Shown here one piece after another: positions 6,311-11,565 of a stretch of 11,565 nucleotides of DNA. The notes beneath the pieces were generated by a model. It had not been told where the DNA came from and ran no database searches. It worked only from the letters and a program-made list of their open reading frames with translations. The number at the start of each line of letters is the position of its first letter. Position 1 is the first letter of the stretch. A program made the translations under genes and the position numbers. This stretch comes from UBA5009 sp038043185 (lineage in GTDB: Bacteria; Bdellovibrionota; Bdellovibrionia; Bdellovibrionales; Bdellovibrionaceae). Location: positions 1-11,565 of the forward strand of contig JBBTCO010000072.1 of NCBI GenBank assembly GCA_038043185.1, given 5' to 3'.

Positions 6311-7291
6311 ATGCCAAAGAAATTAAAGGAGCTTTCAAAGCTAACCATCGGATTGAGACACCGGCTGGTTTTTGAGGCTGTTGAAAATTATGGACTCGCG
6401 ACAATCTCGGATGTCTTAAGCTACGTTGTAAAACACGCTGATTTAGATACTAGGAAATCCAATGTTAAAGCGACGCTAAAAAAAACCATAGAAAATGATC
6501 TCCGCTCCTTTATAGGTGGAAAAGGTAAACTGAGTGTTCGATATTACCATCGAGATGGAGTTATGGAAGTGCCGTCAGCTGAAATTGAGGAGAATAAAGA
6601 CGGCACCGTTAAAAACAAATATTGCATCAAATACTATATTATTGGTGGTGGAATTCAGGTTCCTGGCGTGAGTCTTTTGAATGGCTTCGGCGTTCAGTTG
6701 ATGCCTCCCAACAATCGCATTATTAAGATAAAAGTTGATCCGGCCTATTTAGTGGAAGACTCCAATAGGTGTACAGTTGTTTTTGAAAAGAACGGAAATG
6801 AGTTTAGCGCTATAAATTTTGATTTACAGGATTTGCCGCTAGGATTTTTAATATGCGGCCCCAACAGTGATCTTTCATCCACCAAAAAAATTACAGATCA
6901 ATTTGGGCTAAGAACAGTCATTATAAAAATGGATCATATTTCTGTTGAAAGGTATTTAATTGGGTCCAAGAAAAATGGACATGCCTATTTTGGTATAACT
7001 GAGGACCAAAAAATTGAGATATTTGATAATGGATCACTAAATGGGACTTATTACGGTGAAATATCTAATGAAAAGCGTGACTTGATTTTCTCAAGTCCGC
7101 CGAGCAAAGATTTGGGCAACACCCTATTTAGTTCATACTATCCATTTCAAAATAAAAAAACGTGGAAACAAGTCAAAAGCAAGATTTGTTTGAAAGATGA
7201 TGGATATTTAGTGAAAACTGGTGAAGTTATTTTTTACGTTGGCAAGCGCAGCCCAGCAGTGGGTGGTGGTGGCCGCTTGAAAGTGAAATAG
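6311..7291 (+). CDS. Putative winged-helix plus FHA-like domain protein
   Basis: A 326-aa soluble protein. Residues of about 10-75 are helical and basic (LRHRLVFEAVENYG, then a second helix to ENDLRSF) and could be a winged-helix DNA-binding domain. About 150-260 resembles a forkhead-associated domain: a strand LPLGFLICG at the usual 'hhIGR' position, then ISVERY (210-215) at the phosphothreonine-binding SxxR/H site, then DNGSLNGTYYG with GSLNGT at 241-246, the classic FHA GSxNGT. The first GR is degenerate (CGP). The rest (YLVKTGEVIFYVGKR) may be the last strands. FHA domains bind phosphothreonine, so a link to a kinase is implied, but none is encoded in the window. It is divergent from the two small - strand genes and upstream of the primase; a regulator of the element is a reasonable guess. 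ATG 6311 has only a weak GAG SD. Confidence 0.5.
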   Translation: MPKKLKELSKLTIGLRHRLVFEAVENYGLATISDVLSYVVKHADLDTRKSNVKATLKKTIENDLRSFIGGKGKLSVRYYHRDGVMEVPSAEIEENKDGTVKNKYCIKYYIIGGGIQVPGVSLLNGFGVQLMPPNNRIIKIKVDPAYLVEDSNRCTVVFEKNGNEFSAINFDLQDLPLGFLICGPNSDLSSTKKITDQFGLRTVIIKMDHISVERYLIGSKKNGHAYFGITEDQKIEIFDNGSLNGTYYGEISNEKRDLIFSSPPSKDLGNTLFSSYYPFQNKKTWKQVKSKICLKDDGYLVKTGEVIFYVGKRSPAVGGGGRLKVK

Positions 7292-7502
7292 TAATTTTAG
7301 TTCATTGATATGCGTACCAAGTCATTCCACGATTGATAAAAATTAGCCGCCACACCGTCACCAGCCAATAGAGCTAAATAAAGTCCATTATTTATATGGT
7401 GATGGCTAATATTCAATGTCCATCACTTACTGTCACCTTTTGATACACGAAAAAGAGTTTCCCGCTTCCTTTGTAATCTAGTTGTACCAAAGGGAGGTAT
7501 TT
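7292..7502 (+). promoter_or_regulatory. Leader of the primase gene with inverted repeats
   Basis: No gene is evident in these bases. They hold ATTAGCC (7342-7348) inverted as GGCTAAT (7404-7410), and GTGATGG (7399-7405) inverted as CCATCAC (7420-7426). GTCACC occurs twice in direct orientation (7357-7362, 7432-7437). The two inverted pairs overlap and could fold in mutually exclusive ways or bind a dimeric protein. This could be an operator or a small replication origin in front of the primase. A strong SD, AGGGAGG at 7491-7497, fixes the start of the primase at ATG 7503. No good sigma70 -35/-10 pair was found. Confidence 0.4.
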
Positions 7503-9662
7503 ATGAGAAACAGTGACCACTTTAACGAAGCTAAAAAATTCCTAGATATACTATCTCAGTTTAATCCAGACGAAGTGTTTCATTTTCAAACATTTGATGA
7601 TTTGAAAGATTCAAAACGATCAAGCCTCATCAGGAACCTAGTTGGAACACTAGACCAACATTTTAATGAACTGGTAGATTTAAACAATAAAGGGGCGGGC
7701 ATCTTTGTGACCGTTAATAGATCAGAAGGTTTAAAACGAGATGCAAAGAGTATCGTCAAAGTCAGGGCGGTATTTGCCGACAAAGATGATGGGAATTTTG
7801 ACTCATTTCCAGTTGAGCCCAGCATTCTGGTTCAAACCAAAAATGGTCAACACGCGTACTGGATAACTGACGAAGTCTCCACCGATGATTTTACTGCCAT
7901 ACAAAAGCAAATTATCAATACTCTTAAGACAGACATCAGCATTCATGATCTTCCGAGGGTTATGAGATTACCTGGATTTTATCATCGCAAGGATCCTAAC
8001 AGCCCATTCTTTATCACTATTATTAAAGAGGATGGTTTTGAATATACAGCAGCGCAGATTTTCACCGCTTTTCCAAAGATGGAAACAACAAAAATTGAGA
8101 TAAAAAATATAACAGGATCACACTCAGAGGTTTCAAAATACATTGAAACACTTGATGGTGCTGTTCAGGGCGAAGGTGGGGATCTAATGACGTTTCAAGT
8201 TGCTTGCGCCTTAGTCAGAGGTTTCAACTTGGCAAATAATGATGCTTTGGAGTATTTTAAAAAGTTTAACGAAAAATGTTCTCCTATGTGGACAGAATCT
8301 GAACTATTGAAAAAACTTGAAGGTGCAAGAAAATATGGATCTGGAGAATTTGGTTCACTATTAAAGAATATAACAACTGAACAATGGGTCCATAAATACA
8401 TTGAAAAAAATAAAGTAAAAACAAGCTACAATTCCAAAATCACTTATGCTGGAGAAATTATTCCAGCAGCAATGCTGGTTCGTAAAGCTGAAATTCACTG
8501 GGATAATGAGGGTAAAAAATCGAAGATTAATATTATCAAAAGTATTTTTGAAGAATGGGAATTTGAGTCAAAGAAAAATATCATAAAACGAACTCGAGAC
8601 ATAATTAAATTTGATCCGAAGTTTTCTCAAAGTGGAGGTGACGAGCTTACTAAGTTTACAATAGCTCTTGTCGGAAATAATTGTGCAAAATTGATTCAGC
8701 ATAGAGCGGTGATTGGGCATTTCATTTGGCAAGTGAAGAGAAAATTATTTGGATATGATGCTGATTATCACATGTGTCCTGTTCTTGTTGGCCGGCAAGG
8801 CGGCGGGAAAACAGAGGCATTAGATAGATTAGTTGGTCCGTTAAAACATTTATGCATGGAGGGAAATCTTGGCAATTTTATTCGTGAAGCTGAAAAATTT
8901 GTATTTGGGACCTATTATATCATTAAGCTCGATGAGTTCGCGAAGGGTTCGAAATCAGACTTGGAAAGTATGAAAACCATTATGACTTCTAGAGAGGTCA
9001 CATACAGAACATTTTACGTCCAAAAAATGGCGGTGATGCCAAATGTGTCCACATTCATTGGTGCATCCAACAGGAGCGTTGCCGAAATATTTAATGATCA
9101 AACTGGCAATCGTAGATTCTACGAAATTCCGTGTCTTGATCTACTGGACTGGGAAACTATCGGTGGCTCCAGTGAAGAAAGCGGGCTTGACTACAGTACT
9201 TTATGGAAAAGTATAGATGAAGATAATGAATCTCCAATTATGCCATTTATCAGTGAAATCAATAAATATCAGGAAGAGTTTCGGGCTAAAACGATTGTCG
9301 AGGAATGGCTAACGTCTGAGGATTTGAGACCTTGTACCGGTGACGTAACTGAAATCGTAGCGCTCAAGAAACTTCATCTTGATTTTATGAATTGGATGAA
9401 AATCCAGAACTGCAATTTTATGTACACAGATCAGAGATTCGGGCGAGAACTGTCTAAATTGTTGGAGCAGCGAAAACGTAACGACGGGAGTTACTATATA
9501 GTTAAGGTAAAAAGATTGATTCCGCCGAACCCACCGATGGTTACCACCTTTGAAGTCTCAGAAAATACATCGGATAAACAATCTGTTGAAGAGAATATTG
9601 ATAAGTTTTTAGCTGAGGCCATGGCAATGCCAATTACTCTCCATAGGGAGAAGAAATCTTAA
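7503..9662 (+). CDS. Primase-helicase: RepB/PrimPol-like primase fused to VirE-type ATPase
   Basis: A 719-aa replication protein starting at ATG 7503, which has AGGGAGG six bases upstream; a TTG seven codons earlier is open but overlaps that SD and is rejected. The N-terminal part fits an archaeo-eukaryotic primase domain: FADKDD with D93 and D95 (metal site), GQHAYW with H117, and D149 followed by RVMRLPG (R152, R155). A linker of about 190-390 follows. The C-terminal part is a VirE/D5-like superfamily 3-type P-loop ATPase: Walker A GRQGGGKT (430-437), Walker B IIKLDEF (D477, E478), a GASNRS sensor, and NDQTGNRRFYEI with candidate arginine finger R537/R538. Such proteins start replication of phage satellites, islands and plasmids by making a primer and unwinding DNA. 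All motifs look intact, so it should be active although the integrase is broken. Confidence 0.85.
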   Translation: MRNSDHFNEAKKFLDILSQFNPDEVFHFQTFDDLKDSKRSSLIRNLVGTLDQHFNELVDLNNKGAGIFVTVNRSEGLKRDAKSIVKVRAVFADKDDGNFDSFPVEPSILVQTKNGQHAYWITDEVSTDDFTAIQKQIINTLKTDISIHDLPRVMRLPGFYHRKDPNSPFFITIIKEDGFEYTAAQIFTAFPKMETTKIEIKNITGSHSEVSKYIETLDGAVQGEGGDLMTFQVACALVRGFNLANNDALEYFKKFNEKCSPMWTESELLKKLEGARKYGSGEFGSLLKNITTEQWVHKYIEKNKVKTSYNSKITYAGEIIPAAMLVRKAEIHWDNEGKKSKINIIKSIFEEWEFESKKNIIKRTRDIIKFDPKFSQSGGDELTKFTIALVGNNCAKLIQHRAVIGHFIWQVKRKLFGYDADYHMCPVLVGRQGGGKTEALDRLVGPLKHLCMEGNLGNFIREAEKFVFGTYYIIKLDEFAKGSKSDLESMKTIMTSREVTYRTFYVQKMAVMPNVSTFIGASNRSVAEIFNDQTGNRRFYEIPCLDLLDWETIGGSSEESGLDYSTLWKSIDEDNESPIMPFISEINKYQEEFRAKTIVEEWLTSEDLRPCTGDVTEIVALKKLHLDFMNWMKIQNCNFMYTDQRFGRELSKLLEQRKRNDGSYYIVKVKRLIPPNPPMVTTFEVSENTSDKQSVEENIDKFLAEAMAMPITLHREKKS

Positions 9663-9674
9663 AGATATCTATTT

Positions 9675-9706
9675 CGGCGGAGGAAAAGTAAGGACCATCC
9701 TCCGCC
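9675..9706. repeat. Strong hairpin after the primase gene
   Basis: GGCGGAGGA (9676-9684) and TCCTCCGCC (9698-9706) form a perfect 9-bp GC-rich stem with a 13-base loop, starting 13 bases past the primase stop. There is no T-tract on either side, so it is not a standard intrinsic terminator. It could be an mRNA 3'-end stabiliser, a protein-binding site or a replication-related structure. The 5' arm also contains GGAGG, a potential SD sequestered by the stem. Confidence 0.6.
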
Positions 9707-9750
9707 ACGAACATAATCTGTCTCAGATCATATTGCGGTCTACAGTTTTC

Positions 9751-9885
9751 ATGTTTATGCAGGTGCCGGATAGTCACATACTCACAATGGCGCTGGTATT
9801 ACGTATCGCTCTAATACATTTGACGATGTTACTTGCCCACTTTGACTACTCTGGTAGCGGTGGCTCAACGGAGGAAAGATTATGA
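9751..9885 (+). CDS. Possible 44-aa hydrophobic peptide coupled to the next gene
   Basis: The gap after the primase contains an ORF from ATG 9751 with a hydrophobic middle (LTMALVLRIALIHLTMLL) that could be a single membrane helix, and a polar tail (SGSGGSTEERL). Its TGA overlaps the following ATG as ATGA (9882-9885). The SD of the downstream gene lies within its last codons. The frame is free of stops back to the end of the primase, 75 codons in all. There is no SD before 9751, and no recognisable homology, so it may be chance. Confidence 0.25.
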   Translation: MFMQVPDSHILTMALVLRIALIHLTMLLAHFDYSGSGGSTEERL

Positions 9886-10163
9886 TTTTTAAAAATAAAG
9901 CAGCGAATCAGCCAGAACTAGAAGCACAGGCACAAAAACTCGGCATCCCCACAGCTGAGTTGATCGAACTTGGCAAAGACAAATCCTGTCCCAAGTATGG
10001 AACAGCTGAACTTCTCCATGCAAGACGTGTGCGCGGTGGCAAGCTTGTCGTGTTTAATATTAGTGAGAAGTATCGGGGTGAGAAAATTTCAGAGGGTCGC
10101 AAGAAAATTAAAGCTTCAAAGGCAAGCGCCGACGGTGCCACTGATGAAATCAATAAGAAGTAA
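9882..10163 (+). CDS. Unknown 93-aa protein
   Basis: The start is well supported by GGAGG at 9870-9874, seven bases before the ATG. The protein opens with a helical segment that looks like a helix-turn-helix (EAQAQKLGIPTAELIELG, residues 13-30). It continues with a basic stretch (HARRVRGGKLVVFN), and ends in a lysine-, alanine- and serine-rich tail (about 68-93) that looks disordered. I do not recognise a family. The size, basic nature and position after the primase would suit a small DNA-binding regulator; that is inference. Its end overlaps the next gene by 20 bases, implying co-translation. Confidence 0.6.
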   Translation: MIFKNKAANQPELEAQAQKLGIPTAELIELGKDKSCPKYGTAELLHARRVRGGKLVVFNISEKYRGEKISEGRKKIKASKASADGATDEINKK

Positions 10164-10353
10164 GATAACAAAAGTTATAAAGAAGTCTAACGGTTTTCCA
10201 AATTACACGCGACGTGAATACTTGGATTCCGTTAGACTTTTGCTAGACGAAGAGTTTTCTAAAAATGAATTGGATTTCATCCAAGGTCACAAGATCAATC
10301 TCGATAAATGGATAATGGAAATCACGTCGGAATTTACCAAAGATTTGTTTTAA
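10144..10353 (+). CDS. Unknown 69-aa protein
   Basis: The frame is open from 9970, but its first 58 codons are the shadow of the 93-aa gene, so the likely start is ATG 10144, inside the end of that gene. The product begins MKSIRSKITKVIKKS, then NYTRREYLDSVRLLLDEEF and a helical C-terminus ending TSEFTKDLF. It has no recognised domain, signal or membrane segment. There is no clear SD; translation probably depends on coupling with the 93-aa gene. The next gene begins 25 bases after its stop. Confidence 0.5.
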   Translation: MKSIRSKITKVIKKSNGFPNYTRREYLDSVRLLLDEEFSKNELDFIQGHKINLDKWIMEITSEFTKDLF

Positions 10354-10378
10354 TAAAAGCTTACAGCCAAATTGTAGA

Positions 10379-10933
10379 ATGGCCAGTATGACAACAATTG
10401 CGGTCAAACTTAAAGCCAATAATGATAAATTCTTTAGATTCTCAGGCGTAGCTAGCTCTGAATCCAGAGACGCCGCTGGCGAAATAATCAAACAGCGTGG
10501 TATTGACTTATCCTTGGTTAGACGTGGCAAGGCTATCGTCAACGCCGAACATGACAACACTACAATTGGTAATATTGAACTTGCGGAAATCAGAGATGGT
10601 CAGCTCTATATAGAGGGCATCGTATACATTAAAACTATTAAGGCAAAACAGTTCTATGACCGATTGGTAAAAAATGATCCAGAGAAACCAGTCACACTAT
10701 CAATTGAATTTGTTAATCCAGAATATGCACAGGGGGATGAATCTACCCTTACTGAAATAATTCTAACTGGGGTAGCACTTATCGGTATTAGAGATAAGCC
10801 TGCCAATAACGACACATACGCTGAGTTGTTAAAATCAGTATCAAAAGAAGATTTTTTCGACGAAATAATGAGACGGGCCCACTCTTCGGAAGAATTTAAA
10901 AAACGTTTGATTAAAATCTTGAAATTCACCTAG
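10379..10933 (+). CDS. Prohead (HK97-type) protease-like protein
   Basis: A 184-aa protein with the signature order of phage prohead maturation proteases. FSGVASSESRDAAGEII at 21-37 matches the F.G.AS...D..GE.I opening. VNAEHDN with H58 is next, then a TIGNIEL strand and DGQLYIEGIVY. VTLSIEF follows with S108 in the place of the catalytic serine. LTEIILTGVALI with E126 then resembles the E.S.V strand near the active site. The H-to-S spacing of 50 residues suits the family. In phages this enzyme cleaves the scaffold and capsid N-terminus during assembly. Here no capsid, portal or terminase gene is recognisable beside it, which is odd. Two ATGs (10379, 10388) are possible and neither has a good SD. 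It converges on the next gene with stops sharing CTAG. A related self-cleaving or non-phage protease cannot be ruled out. Confidence 0.6.
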   Translation: MASMTTIAVKLKANNDKFFRFSGVASSESRDAAGEIIKQRGIDLSLVRRGKAIVNAEHDNTTIGNIELAEIRDGQLYIEGIVYIKTIKAKQFYDRLVKNDPEKPVTLSIEFVNPEYAQGDESTLTEIILTGVALIGIRDKPANNDTYAELLKSVSKEDFFDEIMRRAHSSEEFKKRLIKILKFT

Positions 10934-11355
10934 GCTGCTTGAAGCTTCGAAGCTTTCTTTTTCAGATATTCAAAAATTGGCAGAGCATACTTATTACTTA
11001 ATTTGAAAAATGCTTGAGCCATCACAATTTTACCACCCACAACTTCAGTTATCTCACTTACAGACATAGGCTCTGGCAGTATCGTGAAGTTTTTTAGACG
11101 GCGAAAATATTCTTCACCCTTAAAACTGGTGTTGCCTTGATAAGCACGGGTATATACCTTCCCCTCAACATTACCATAGGCTATGATTCCATTGGCGTTG
11201 GAATATAGAAAAATCATGTCACCTTGGGAAAGCTTGTTAATTTTTTCTTTGTAACCATCAAAATATAGCGCAACGATTTCCTCATTCAACATGACTTCTT
11301 CATCGTGTCCATTTGGGTCGGCTTTGCGGTTTGTATTTACCATAAAATATTTCAT
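10930..11355 (-). CDS. EVE/PUA-like domain protein
   Basis: A 141-aa protein whose pattern fits the EVE or related PUA-like folds: an opening strand KYFMVNTN, then helix-flanked ALYFDGYKEKI, then GDMIFLYSNANGIIAYGNV (about 45-63), where the GDxIFLY and GIIAYG pieces mark the barrel. Such domains bind modified bases in DNA or RNA, and occur in defence and RNA-modification contexts. The C-terminus is lysine-rich (YLKKKASKLQ). The start at 11355 has GAGGA (11364-11360) four bases upstream. It converges on the protease-like gene with a 4-bp overlap of stops. A role in recognising modified phage DNA is possible but is inference. Confidence 0.55.
   Translation of the reverse strand: MKYFMVNTNRKADPNGHDEEVMLNEEIVALYFDGYKEKINKLSQGDMIFLYSNANGIIAYGNVEGKVYTRAYQGNTSFKGEEYFRRLKNFTILPEPMSVSEITEVVGGKIVMAQAFFKLSNKYALPIFEYLKKKASKLQAA
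10942..10961 (+). terminator. Weak intrinsic terminator of the protease-like gene
   Basis: AAGCT (10942-10946), loop TCGA and AGCTT (10951-10955) form a 14-base perfect palindrome followed by TCTTTTTC. It lies nine bases after the protease stop, inside the last codons of the convergent EVE-like gene. The stem is short and AT-rich, so termination would be modest. Confidence 0.45.
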
Positions 11356-11426
11356 GAAGTCCTCGCTGCTTCCTAAACGGCTTTATCAGTCCATTTTTTG
11401 AGTACAGATTTGATTTCCGGGACTTG

Positions 11427-11565
11427 ATGTCTAATGGCGATACAAAAAATCATCTCAAGCCGAGACTGAAGTCTTGGTCACTTGATTGGGTCCAGTATCC
11501 AGATACGGTCGTACTGCATAATGTCCTTTATGCAGCAGAAAGGCTGGTAAAATATGAGCTCCAAT
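11427..11565 (+). CDS. Possible start of a gene running off the right edge
   Basis: From ATG 11427 a frame stays open for 46 codons to the end of the window (MSNGDTKN..., with SLDWVQYPDT and LYAAERLVKYEL). The frame is also open upstream to 11358, so the start is uncertain. A GGGA at 11418-11421 is a weak SD. The residues look protein-like, but I do not recognise a family. A - strand frame is also open here (11565-11455) and looks less plausible. The 11356-11426 stretch would be the divergent intergenic region. Confidence 0.3.
   Translation, partial: MSNGDTKNHLKPRLKSWSLDWVQYPDTVVLHNVLYAAERLVKYELQ

Noticed and set aside
7482..7502. TTG start extending the primase by seven codons
   Set aside because: It overlaps the strong AGGGAGG site that serves ATG 7503; the ATG is far better placed.
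9970..10143. First 58 codons of the frame containing the 69-aa gene
   Set aside because: They are the shadow of the SD-led 93-aa gene in another frame and have no start signal of their own.
9908..10171. 87-codon - strand frame
   Set aside because: It is antisense to the 93-aa gene, with a composition typical of a shadow frame and no SD support.
10243..10560. 105-codon - strand frame across two + genes
   Set aside because: It spans the junction of the 69-aa and protease-like genes antisense; the + frames have recognisable motifs or coupling.
1..11565. CRISPR array, tRNA or rRNA genes, complete insertion sequence
   Set aside because: No regularly spaced repeats, no cloverleaf or rRNA-like stretch and no transposase motifs were seen on reading both strands.

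Overview
The window is an AT-rich bacterial accessory region (A+T is clearly above half by eye) with densely packed genes, mostly Shine-Dalgarno led. It carries anti-phage and mobile-element functions and no housekeeping genes, rRNA or tRNA. The content suggests a chromosomal defence island next to, or inside, a decayed integrative element or phage satellite. The sequence alone does not identify the host; a moderately low-GC, probably Gram-negative bacterium is a guess.

Left part (about 20-4570, + strand). After a clear intrinsic terminator closing an upstream gene comes a tight operon. A 108-aa protein of unknown function precedes a PD-(D/E)XK nuclease fused to a helical C-terminal domain. 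Next come an 81-aa protein resembling ABC-3C middle component 6 and a DUF2326-type SMC/Rad50-like ATPase. The last three match the plan of the ABC three-component (ABC-3C) conflict systems: ATPase as sensor or motor, middle component as adaptor, nuclease as effector. The genes overlap or abut by a few bases. The 108-aa gene sits one base upstream of the nuclease gene and is an extra, undescribed part. About 75 bases after the ATPase is a 353-aa protein with the motif layout of the AbiGi abortive-infection family, preceded by a possible 22-codon coupled mini-ORF.

Middle part (4596-7291). A tyrosine recombinase on the - strand is broken: it keeps arginine I and the HxxR/LGH/Tyr block, but the catalytic-core segment between them is missing and the frame is shifted. 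Two small - strand genes of unknown function follow in a mini-operon with its own terminator. Divergent from them, 27 bases away, is a 326-aa protein with a possible N-terminal winged helix and an FHA-like C-terminal half.

Right part (7292-11565). A 190-base leader with inverted repeats precedes a 719-aa primase-helicase (RepB/PrimPol-like primase plus VirE-type P-loop ATPase), typical of satellites and integrative elements. After a strong hairpin come small overlapping ORFs, then a 184-aa protein with the residue pattern of an HK97-type prohead protease. No capsid, portal or terminase gene is recognisable beside it. A convergent EVE/PUA-like gene shares its stop tetranucleotide CTAG. The last 200 bases hold the start of a possible divergent gene running off the window.

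The main candidates for a new system are the ABC-3C operon with its extra 108-aa member and linked AbiGi-like gene, the FHA-like protein with its two divergent small genes, and the orphan prohead-protease-like gene in a replication-competent but integrase-defective element. All functional calls rest on motifs read by eye; no search was run.
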